This document shows positions 8,161 through 16,438 of a stretch of 16,535 nt of DNA, piece by piece; position 1 is the stretch's first letter; each line of letters opens with the position of its first letter. Origin of the DNA: Melanopsichium pennsylvanicum. Taxonomy: Eukaryota; Basidiomycota; Ustilaginomycetes; Ustilaginales. The stretch lies in assembly GCA_900208305.1 (NCBI GenBank), contig OAPG01000060.1:1-16535 (forward strand), written 5' to 3'. The notes beneath the pieces are model-generated. The model had not been told where the DNA came from. It did no database searches and was given only the letters and a program-made list of their open reading frames with translations. The position numbers and the translations under genes are program-made.

Positions 8161-8448
8161 TGGGAAGGAATTGGTATTTCTTCATATCTACTAATTAACT
8201 TCTGGTTTACACGAATTCAAGCTAATAAAAGTGCAATTAAAGCTCTAGTAGTTAACCGTGTAGGAGATATGTTCCTATCAATTGGATTCTTTGCCATCTT
8301 CTTTGTATTTGGTAATCTAGATTATAGTACAGTATTTAGTATTGCACCTTTTATTAATGAAACTATCATTACTATTATTGGTCTACTACTACTACTGGCT
8401 GCTATGGGTAAAAGTGCTCAACTAGGACTGCATACATGGCTACCAGAT
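8161..8448 (+). CDS. nad5: NADH dehydrogenase subunit 5, exon 2
   Basis: Ninety-six codons in one clean frame, starting WEGIGISSYLLINFW, a hallmark of Nad5, and running through RIQANKSAIKALVVNRVGDM to AMGKSAQLGLHTWLPD, the conserved lysine-bearing helix region of the proton-translocating antiporter core. It is bounded by G8160 of intron 1 and by intron 2 after the codon GAT. The next exon should begin AMEGPTPVSA; only its first codons are present at 9655. The reverse copy at 10819-11106 agrees in length. No TTA, AGA or ATA codons occur. Confidence 0.95.
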
Positions 8449-8527
8449 CAGCCATCCTTCCACTTTATTTCTAATCACCTATCTACTTATGCATCTATTT
8501 TTCTATTTTCTAATTTAACACCTAAAG

Positions 8528-9322
8528 ATGAACTCTCCTAAATCTATGACTAAACGACGTAATCGTTCTATTGATGATTTTCTATTTTCTTTTCTAATTG
8601 TCCTAATAGTTAGTGGAAATCTAATAAGTCGGACACATAAAGAAAATACTATGTCTCGACTAGTATATCAAACTAGCGAAAAACATGAATCTAGTTGGTT
8701 TGATTATATTTCTTACACTACTAGGACGTGCCAAAGGAGTCAATAAAATATTGATAGTCGAGATAACGTGTACGAATGATTCTTTCAACGCTAACATAGG
8801 CTTGTTTTTATAAACTATATATTCTGTTTTTATAAACTATATATCCTGTTTTTACCGGAAGGATCTGGATCACGAGTATTTACTAAGAAAATGTTTAGTA
8901 AATTTAATGAAATTTCTCTAGCATTATTATTATGTCTAGTGGTTATATTCTAGACTATGGTGCTATAGGAATGTATTATAACTATGTATTTTCATCACGA
9001 TACAATACTGAAGTTGATTGGTGTAAATCAGGACTAGCCCTTCATCTACCATATCATTGTACACGTGAAGAGCTTGATCTTCTACAAAAATCGTCTTAGT
9101 GAGCTAGATATTAATAGTGTTATTGCACTATCTCGTGTACGACGTATGCGAGCAGGACCTCTAATTCTAATTCTAATTCTAATTCTAATTCTAATTCTAA
9201 TTCTAATTCTAATTGTAATTGTAATTGTAATTGTAATTCCTTTTGAAGAATTTAATAAACTACAAAAGGTAGTAGGTGTATATATCATTGAAAGTAAAAA
9301 GCATCTTATTGAAAATAAGTAG
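8528..9322 (+). pseudogene. decayed LAGLIDADG-type endonuclease in nad5 intron 2
   Basis: The second half is recognisable as the C-terminal domain of a LAGLIDADG_2 endonuclease: DYGAIGMYYNYVFSSRYNTE in place of the usual MDDGG region, DWCKSGLALHLPYHCTREEL, DLLQ, then SELDINSVIALSRVRRMRAG and PFEEFNKLQKVVGVYIIESK to the TAG at 9320-9322. The catalytic second motif is not intact, and a one-base shift lies in an A run near 9090 in both arms. The first half (from about 8528, with MNSPKSMTKRRNRSIDDFLF) is only weakly family-like and has no clear first motif. Where a beta strand such as the usual liI-P is expected, there is a run of Leu-Ile/Val-Ile dipeptides encoded by a microsatellite (9161-9238). 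It is probably inactive. Confidence 0.65.
9161..9238 (+). repeat. hexanucleotide microsatellite (CTAATT)9(GTAATT)4
   Basis: Nine perfect CTAATT units (9161-9214) followed by four perfect GTAATT units (9215-9238), 78 nt in total. Because the unit is two codons long it stays in frame and encodes Leu-Ile nine times, then Val-Ile four times, inside the endonuclease remnant. The reverse arm (10030-10107) has exactly the same unit numbers. Confidence 0.95.
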
Positions 9323-9530
9323 ATATCTTCCTTTAGGTATAAAGCTAAGCGTCTGCGTACTACGTGAGTATTATGAGAAAATATTGGGTGAATTGCAAGG
9401 ATCTCTTATTAATACGGGTGATATAGATTAATAAGACAATTTGCAGCTAAGCCTTGGTCGACGTATATTTATAAAATATAGATCAAGGAAAAGTTCAACG
9501 ACTAATCGGTGAGTTACGTCAACAATAATC

Positions 9531-9738
9531 CGGACACGAGCGCCCAACATCTATTATTTAGTAACTTATTATTAATAATAGATGAAGACATAGTCTAAAC
9601 TAGGTAGTGATATCTAGAATTAAATGCTAAATACATTTAAGATAATAATTTATTAGCTATGGAAGGACTATTAGCTTTATGCATTGAGTCTTTTAGCTCA
9701 AACTACACTAACACATAGACGTGCCGGTGAGTCGTGAT
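9531..9738. other. palindrome centre: 138 nt of genuine sequence plus about 70 nt of noisy turn-round
   Basis: Positions 9531-9668 continue nad5 intron 2 (S segment, 3' end) into the first codons of exon 3. Positions 9669-9738 match no expected coding sequence. They align loosely, with gaps, to the reverse complement of 9531-9600: shared blocks in order are ttag, tatg, gtctt, tac, ctaa, ataga and cgtg, running straight into the clean arm at 9739. The true unpaired centre would then be only about 9601-9668. Confidence 0.6.
9655..9668 (+). CDS. nad5: start of nad5 exon 3 (fragment)
   Basis: GCT ATG GAA GGA plus two bases gives AMEG, the residues that follow WLPD in Nad5. After this the expected PTPVSALIHAA sequence does not appear in any frame; the sequence instead resembles a degraded reverse complement of 9531-9600. 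The exon is therefore cut by the turn-round point of the palindrome. Confidence 0.7.
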
Positions 9739-9945
9739 GATTATTGTTGACGTAACTCACCGATTAGTCGTTGAACTTTCCTTGATCTATATTTTATAAA
9801 TATACGTCGACCAAGGCTTAGCTGCAAATTGTCTTATTAATCTATATCACCCGTATTAATAAGAGATCCTTGCAATTCACCCAATATTTTCTCATAATAC
9901 TCACGTAGTACGCAGACGCTTAGCTTTATACCTAAAGGAAGATAT

Positions 9946-10740
9946 CTACTTATTTTCAATAAGATGCTTTTTACTTTCAATGATATATACACCTACTACC
10001 TTTTGTAGTTTATTAAATTCTTCAAAAGGAATTACAATTACAATTACAATTACAATTAGAATTAGAATTAGAATTAGAATTAGAATTAGAATTAGAATTA
10101 GAATTAGAGGTCCTGCTCGCATACGTCGTACACGAGATAGTGCAATAACACTATTAATATCTAGCTCACTAAGACGATTTTTGTAGAAGATCAAGCTCTT
10201 CACGTGTACAATGATATGGTAGATGAAGGGCTAGTCCTGATTTACACCAATCAACTTCAGTATTGTATCGTGATGAAAATACATAGTTATAATACATTCC
10301 TATAGCACCATAGTCTAGAATATAACCACTAGACATAATAATAATGCTAGAGAAATTTCATTAAATTTACTAAACATTTTCTTAGTAAATACTCGTGATC
10401 CAGATCCTTCCGGTAAAAACAGGATATATAGTTTATAAAAACAGAATATATAGTTTATAAAAACAAGCCTATGTTAGCGTTGAAAGAATCATTCGTACAC
10501 GTTATCTCGACTATCAATATTTTATTGACTCCTTTGGCACGTCCTAGTAGTGTAAGAATATAATCAAACCAACTAGATTCATGTTTTTCGCTAGTTTGAT
10601 ATACTAGTCGAGACATAGTATTTTCTTTATGTGTCCGACTTATTAGATTTCCACTAACTATTAGGACAATTAGAAAAGAAAATAGAAAATCATCAATAGA
10701 ACGATTACGTCGTTTAGTCATAGATTTAGGAGAGTTCATC
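9946..10740 (-). pseudogene. reverse copy of the nad5 intron 2 endonuclease remnant
   Basis: Same remnant as 8528-9322. This arm lacks one base present at about 8709 in the left arm (TT against TTT), so its 5' frame runs on through ILTLLGRAKGVNKILIVEIT, which may be the better reading of that stretch. The frameshift in the A run (10177-10181) and the dipeptide run are the same as in the left arm. Confidence 0.65.
10030..10107 (-). repeat. reverse copy of the hexanucleotide microsatellite
   Basis: Four AATTAC and nine AATTAG units on the + strand, the exact complement of the run at 9161-9238. The forward-strand reading frame of isoleucine/arginine and isoleucine/threonine repeats across it is an antisense shadow. 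Confidence 0.95.
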
Positions 10741-10818
10741 TTTAGGTGTTAAATTAGAAAATAGAAAAATAGATGCATAAGTAGATAGGTGATTAGAAAT
10801 AAAGTGGAAGGATGGCTG

Positions 10819-11106
10819 ATCTGGTAGCCATGTATGCAGTCCTAGTTGAGCACTTTTACCCATAGCAGCCAGTAGTAGTAGTAGACCAATAATAGTAATG
10901 ATAGTTTCATTAATAAAAGGTGCAATACTAAATACTGTACTATAATCTAGATTACCAAATACAAAGAAGATGGCAAAGAATCCAATTGATAGGAACATAT
11001 CTCCTACACGGTTAACTACTAGAGCTTTAATTGCACTTTTATTAGCTTGAATTCGTGTAAACCAGAAGTTAATTAGTAGATATGAAGAAATACCAATTCC
11101 TTCCCA
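10819..11106 (-). CDS. nad5: reverse copy of nad5 exon 2
   Basis: The 96 codons from WEGIGISS to WLPD, in one frame and of the same length as 8161-8448, so this exon reads cleanly in both arms. It is flanked by reverse copies of the same introns. If the palindrome is an artefact this is a second reading of one gene and not a duplicate. Confidence 0.93.
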
Positions 11107-12081
11107 CTGTTTGGTATTCTATGGAATATTATCAGATATAAAAAGAGGGGTATACTAAAATATTAGTTAAGACCTTTTACTTTAAATAGCATAGTTTCAT
11201 GCATGTAGGCTCGCACAATATCAGATAGTGGTACTGTTTGTCGTACAGGAATAATAATAATCCGCGTCCTTTACGTTTCTGTTACTTTCGAGTTCGTAGA
11301 CCGTTATAGAGCTTTTTGCAGAAGTTCTACTTCTTCCAGTGTAAAACTATCTGTATTAAGAATAGTGGCATTATAAGTATTAATACCACCATCATCCATA
11401 ATCCAGTAAGCTAGTGCACATGGTGTTAGTAGTTCAGCAATATTACTAGGCACAATCTTTCGTCATTTACCGTTACTATCATAGATATAAAACAGATCAT
11501 AATAGTAATTAAGAGATCAGTGACGTAGTGAGTCATTTTTTTATAAAAAATGAGCGCAATAGTCTGATAAATTTTACCAGTTCGTTTGGCAGGTTTACGA
11601 GTATGTACGGTGTACCACAAAGGTTAGTAAAGATAACATAAAGAGATTCTAGATATGATTTATGTTGAGGATAACTTTGATCAAATCGAATCCGTGGATT
11701 GTGTGTAGGTTTAGCACGTTCTAGGCTAGAGTCACCTAGAAGTGTTTATACAATAACATCTTTTTATAGACAGGTAAGCAGTACACTAGATTGAAGAAAG
11801 AAACTACAGTTATTCATACTATCAAAATATCCGAGAACATTCCATATTAAGTTAAAATATTTTCATATTTTATTGGACTATATCTTCAATTTATATTACT
11901 AAATTGCATCACGCATAGTCTCTGAGGATCCCATAAAAAGAACTTTTACGGTTTCCTGCTGATTGTCCATTATAATCACTAAGATTTTTACTAATCATTA
12001 GTACTTAGGTGCTTTAGGATATTCCAGCATACAGTGATGTGCTTAATGTAGAAGTAGTACATTTTAGGCCAGGAAGAATTA
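11107..12081 (-). other. reverse copy of nad5 group I intron 1
   Basis: Same 975-nt intron as 7186-8160 with the same length, including the core with its R and S segments (S ggactatatctt at about 11875-11886) and the decayed endonuclease. Confidence 0.87.
11163..11742 (-). pseudogene. reverse copy of the nad5 intron 1 endonuclease remnant
   Basis: Mirror of 7525-8104 with the same internal breaks where I compared them: the shift in ggtacaccgtac and the shift after LLQKAL. The agreement supports these lesions being present in the template and not random miscalls. Confidence 0.77.
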
Positions 12082-12498
12082 ACCTACAAACATAATTAGA
12101 TAATTATCTCCAGTTACTAGTACTAGCATAAAGAAAGTAAACATACTAAGATATGCAAAGAATCGTTGGTTGTGTGGATCAGTATCATATAATCTACAGA
12201 AAAAATATGAACTAGACTAGAAACAACTAGAACAGGTAGTAGCATTGATACTGTTAGACTATCAAACATGAATCCCCAAGAAACATCCATTAGTTCTGAA
12301 TCAATCCAACTAATTAGATTAATTGATACAGGACTATTACATAGTCCTACTTCATAGAAAGCTACAATAGCTAGAATAGCTGATGTAATTAGACAAGAAC
12401 ATGTAATAATGTGTCCCCCTGTTACCACCAATTTTTCGTCCTAGTAGACCTGTTACAGCAGATCCAAACATTGGTAGAAGAAGAAGTGATAGATACAT
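12082..12498 (-). CDS. nad5: reverse copy of nad5 exon 1 (different frame errors)
   Basis: The 417-nt copy of nad5 exon 1. It keeps the two bases missing from the left arm (ggtggtaac, gggg) but has one extra A near 12433 and lacks one G of the gag in YMSTDP near 12188. Its length is therefore right by compensation while the frame between these points is shifted. The N-terminal MYLSLLLLP and the central [14 protein letters not shown] blocks are present. Taken with the left arm, every break has an unbroken partner. Confidence 0.9.
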
Positions 12499-12763
12499 TA
12501 TTGTCGTAGGCTAATATTTCCTCGTAGTCGGTAGTAAGCTACTAGAATTCCTAGACCAATTGCTGATTCAGCACCTGCAATTGCAATAATGTAAATACTA
12601 TATGTTTGACCTAGAATGTCATCGAAACTATAACAACTTACTAGTACTAGTAGTGTTACAGCTAGTAGCATTACTTCAATTGAAATTAGCATTAGAATAA
12701 TGTTTTTTCGGTTAAGAACAAATCCTAGGATTCCAATTAGAATAGAATTACTGAAAGATTCAT
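12498..12763 (-). CDS. nad4L: reverse copy of nad4L, one base short
   Basis: The same Nad4L gene with 266 instead of 267 nt. One T of TTT is missing near 12744 (ttctattctaa against ttctatttctaa), so only the part from the internal MLISIEVMLL onward is in frame with the stop. The internal methionine should not be taken as a real start. The one-base overlap with nad5 is kept. Confidence 0.92.
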
Positions 12764-13146
12764 TTCATATAGCGCCAGTATATCTGGCTTCCTTAAGGAC
12801 CTGTAATTATTATATATATATTTAAATAATTGAATGATAGCACTATAATCTTATTAGATTAAAATAAGAATTATCATTAGAAATATTCTTAACTCTTTAT
12901 ATTAATAAATAGTAAATACTATTAAAATGAATAGATTTTTAAATTTTTATTATATTCAATCTATTTTTCTTTTTATAGCCCTTTACTTTTTATATATTCT
13001 TTTATTTTTTGTTGCCCTTTTTTCTTTCCTTTTTAAATAAAATAAATGCTATATGTTAATCATATTTAATTTAATAGGCCGGGACAATAATACTTGATAA
13101 GAAACAGAATATTCTTTTTACAAAAAAAAAAAATAAATACAAAATA
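12764..13146 (-). other. reverse copy of the trnD-nad4L spacer
   Basis: AT-rich stretch with no gene. It is about four bases longer than the left copy because of longer homopolymers (for example the A run near 13120-13132 and the T run near 13107). Confidence 0.7.
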
Positions 13147-13220
13147 CGAGAATCACCCGATTCGAACGGGCATCATCTAAACTGACAATTTAGGACATTA
13201 ACCAATTATGCTAGATTCCC
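13147..13220 (-). tRNA. trnD: reverse copy of tRNA-Asp (GUC)
   Basis: Exact reverse complement of 6052-6125, with the same complete cloverleaf. Confidence 0.95.
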
Positions 13221-13426
13221 AAAAAAAGAAAAAGGTAAGTTAAATAGTAAGAAAAAAGATACATTTTCTTTTTATATTTAATAACCGCTTAAAATGAATA
13301 TATAATAATAAATAAAATAGTGTGTCGATTCTACAAATTTTCTATTTCTAATCCGGACAACTAAAATGAATGTAATTATTTTATAATCGGGTCCTGATAA
13401 ATATTCTATTTTTAGTAGGGGGTAAA

Positions 13427-14968
13427 TGAATAGTATCCATCAGCCACAAGTTCCCTTACGGCTACCTTGCTATAACTTAGCGTTAGGAGTTCTAAGCTAT
13501 TCCATGTGTTTGCTATAGAAACTGAAAACTATGGTATTATACTAATAGAATCTATATTCTTATTTTTAGAAGAATATATATATATAAATAAAATAAGTTA
13601 GAAACTATTTATCTATATATAACTATAAAGTAGTAACGATATTAGTTTAATACAAAAATAGAGAAAAGAATCAAAGTAAACACTAGTTCCTAGCTTGATA
13701 AACGACCAACACTTGATAGACGGTTAGTATCTCCCAAATGTAAAGGTTCACCGTTGCGTACTTATCAACGATTACTCGGAATTCCTGATTCACGTAGTCG
13801 AATTTCAGACTACGATCCTGGTATCACCATATTTTACTGGTTAGCTCCACCTTACGGTATTGCATCAGTTTGTTAGGTTCAAGTAGCACGTCTGTAGCCC
13901 ATACTCCATAAGGGTCATGAAGGCTTATCGTATTCCCAAAATGCTTCTTATTGAATGCAAATAAGAAAAACAGTATAATTACTGATAACAACTTCTTATA
14001 GGGATTGCGTTCGTTGGCGGACTCAACCTGACATCTTACGACACGAACTGCCGACAGCCATGCAACACCTGTGATCTTACAAACATAAATTATGTAAGCC
14101 ATTCAAGGAGAGGTAAGATTCTACGCGGATTATCGTATTAAACAACATGCTCCACTCCGGGTCTTTAGGATGGTCTAATCTTTTTGCTTTCGGTCCTGGG
14201 ACTGTACTTACAAGGTGTTACACATACAGCGGTTTGCTGCTTATCTGATATAATATAATTAATATTTATTTACCAAATAAGAAATGTAAATAGTTTACGG
14301 TCTGGACTACACAGGTATCTAATCTGTTTTGCTCCCCAGACTTTCATCCCTGAGCGTCAATCTTTAGCTGGATAGCTGCTTTCGCCTTTAGTGTTCCGCT
14401 AGATATCAATGGATATCATCCCTCCTCCTAGCATTCCACTATCCTCTATTAGATTCTAGTTTCTTTATTAGAAACCGCCTACGGATCCTTAATACCTATT
14501 AATTTATTAAACGTTTGCCCAGTTCGTATAACCGCGTCTGCTGGCACGAGACTTAGATTGGACTATTAGTAAGGTAACGTCATTTATCCTCCCTTACGAC
14601 ACTCTTTCGAGTTCTGGTTAGCTGGGTCACTCTTTCGAGCATTGCCCAAGATCCTCCTCTGCAGCATGTCTTAAAGACACCTTTGGTTATTCTCAAACCA
14701 ATTGCGGGAATTGAAGCTTTCGCTATTTCCTATCCGTCATAGGCTTGGTGCGCCTTTATCACTCCAACTACCTGCTAGATATAAAGCCAATCTTTAGTCG
14801 GAAAAATTTCCCTTTCTTTTTTTATGTTTTTATCATCTACTAAAGGTATGTTCTTTTTTATACTCGCCTGTACGCCATGATATTTAGTTAATACCATACG
14901 ACTTGCATGAGTAAAACTACCAGATAACGTTCTAACTTTGCCACGATTAAACAATTACTAAGCGTTTA
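13427..14968 (-). rRNA. rns: reverse copy of the small-subunit rRNA
   Basis: Mirror of about 4305-5845 with all the same landmarks: the complement of the 3' segment at about 13450-13469, of the 790 loop at about 14305-14324, and of the 530 loop at about 14530-14547. One-base differences lie in homopolymers of the variable helix 44 region and the 5' domain. The ends are approximate. The incidental frame seen at 13824-14102 is inside the rRNA. Confidence 0.93.
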
Positions 14969-15713
14969 CTGTTATTTCTTTTTATAACTTAAAACGCATC
15001 TCATAATAGTTAACAAGACAAAATCATTAATTAACTATTATTTATTGGATACACTTTATCAGTGATCATTCTTATCTATACCTTTATAAAGATATATAAA
15101 TACTAATTTAGTTACTATTTATAGCGGCCCGAAAAATCAGAAATTTTAGAACCTCCCTATTTCATTTAACTACAACTAATTCAAGCTACCTTCTTATAAT
15201 TTTATATTAATTTAATTTATATACACTAAATTAAACTCGCCCTAGCAGATAAATATAAATATAAATATAAATATATCTGTATATATATACCTATCCGATT
15301 TAACCTATCGACGGGCTTTTAACACGCATCAACTCTTGACACTTTCATCTTCATATACCATAAATATGGAATATATTCTATTACAATATTTTATTAATAT
15401 TATATAATATATTAAGTTAATAGAAATGACTGTAGCAAAAAAATAGAATAAACAAAAAATGCTACGAAAATATTCGCCTACGGCTTCTCCCGCACCTTAT
15501 AAAATATCGGAGATATTTTGCTACTAAAATATCGGAGATGGAGATCTTTTATAAGGCGCTTTTAGTAGAAGAAAACCATCGGCGCAATTTATTACTGCGC
15601 AATCTTTTAAAAAGACTTCTTAGATTTTTAAGCACTTAAATTTTACCGGTGTTTTCTTTTTGGTCTTTCTTTAACAAATCTACATGGAAGGGGAAAGTTA
15701 AAGCACAAATATA
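14969..15713 (-). other. reverse copy of the cob-rns spacer with its hairpin cluster
   Basis: Mirror of 3560-4304, with the hairpin cluster at about 15463-15601, the simple TTTATA run at about 15247-15281, and the 11-bp stem at about 15003-15041. No gene was found. Small indels relative to the left arm occur near 14864 and 15117. Confidence 0.75.
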
Positions 15714-16438
15714 TTATACAACACTTCGTAGTAGTGGTGTAGGTGTTTTTTGTGTAATAACTTCTGATGATGTCCCCTCAGCTAGAGCAATATCCATTAG
15801 TGTATTCTCAATAATACCAATTGCTGGTACTACTACTAGGAACCAAGCGAAGTAGTAAGCAGTAGCTGCAGCACCGATTTCAACATATGGGCTTTCAACA
15901 TGTTGACTACCGATAAACATTAGAATAAAGAAACAAGCAACGAATGTCCAGAATGAGAATCGCATTAGTGGTCGGAATTGACTACCTCGGATCCGTGATG
16001 TATCTAGAATAGGCATTCCTAGAAGAATTAGAAGTGACATAAACATAGCAATAACTCCTAGTAGCTTATTAGGAATTGATCGTAGAATAGCATAGAATGG
16101 TAGTAGGTACCACTCTGGAACAATTGATGCTGGTGTTTGCATTGGGTTAGCTGGAATATAATTATCTGAGTGTCCTAGTGCATTTGGCATGTAGAATACA
16201 AATACAGATAGAGCTAGTAGGAATACAAAGATTGTAACAAGATCTTTGAATGTGAAGTAAGGGTGGAATGGTAGTCGATCTGTATTACCTGATACTCCTA
16301 GTGGATTACTACTTCCGTGCTCGTGTAGTGCTAGTAGGTGCATAGCTGCTAGAGCAGCTAGTACGAATGGTAGAAGGTAGTGTAGTGAGAAGAATCGGTT
16401 AAGTGTAGCATTATTAACTGAGAATCCTCCCCAAACAA
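15714..16438 (-). CDS. cob: reverse copy of the cob terminal exon
   Basis: Gives exactly the same protein as 2835-3559, without frame breaks, from WGGFSVNN to the stop, including the PEWY motif and helix D heme-ligand histidines. It is cut off from any upstream cob exon within the window; only the last 97 nt of intron C precede it. Confidence 0.95.

Larger units (their letters stand above)
2738..9530 (+). repeat. left arm of a giant inverted repeat (about 6.8 kb)
   Basis: This segment, from the core of cob intron C through rns, trnD, nad4L and nad5 to the core of nad5 intron 2, reappears as its reverse complement at 9739-16535. Paired coordinates sum to 19267-19274 along the arm, with small drifts where one-base indels occur. 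No substitution was seen in the parts I compared. Confidence 0.97.
8449..9654 (+). other. nad5 group I intron 2 with decayed LAGLIDADG ORF
   Basis: About 1.2 kb between the codons for WLPD and AMEG, a well-conserved Nad5 site. The ORF comes first and the ribozyme core follows: P gggtgaattgcaagg (about 9386-9400), Q acaatttgcagctaag (about 9435-9450), R ttcaacgactaatcggtgag (9494-9513) and S gacatagtct (9587-9596). P7 pairs gacta (9500-9504) with tagtc (9591-9595). The core is almost the same as in cob intron C. The base before GCT at 9655 is A and not the expected terminal G, which would be explained by one lost G in a GG pair. The palindrome arm ends inside this core, between R and S. Confidence 0.85.
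9739..10818 (-). other. reverse copy of nad5 intron 2, lacking its 3' end
   Basis: Mirror of 8449-9530. It contains the endonuclease remnant and the P, Q and R segments but stops before S, so the 3' strand of P7 and the 3' splice site are missing on this copy. As written it could not self-splice. Confidence 0.9.

Noticed and set aside
9161..9238. Possible CRISPR-like array
   Set aside because: The units are 6 bp with no spacers; this is a microsatellite in mitochondrial DNA.
9082..9288. Antisense protein rich in Ile-Thr and Ile-Arg dipeptides (and mirror at 9980-10186)
   Set aside because: Direct by-product of translating the complement of the hexanucleotide microsatellite.
9725..9762. Short inverted repeat cggtgagt/actcaccg at the turn, as a telomere-like hairpin or microhomology-driven fold-back site
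   Set aside because: The upstream half falls in the noisy stretch that already aligns with the reverse complement of 9531-9600, so the match is more simply chance or misread arm sequence.
12123..12431. Separate small protein starting at a TTG
   Set aside because: It is part of nad5 exon 1 isolated by an extra A upstream and a missing G downstream in this arm.
12498..12692. Shorter nad4L start at an internal methionine in the reverse copy
   Set aside because: Caused by one missing T near 12744; the left arm shows the full 88-residue gene.
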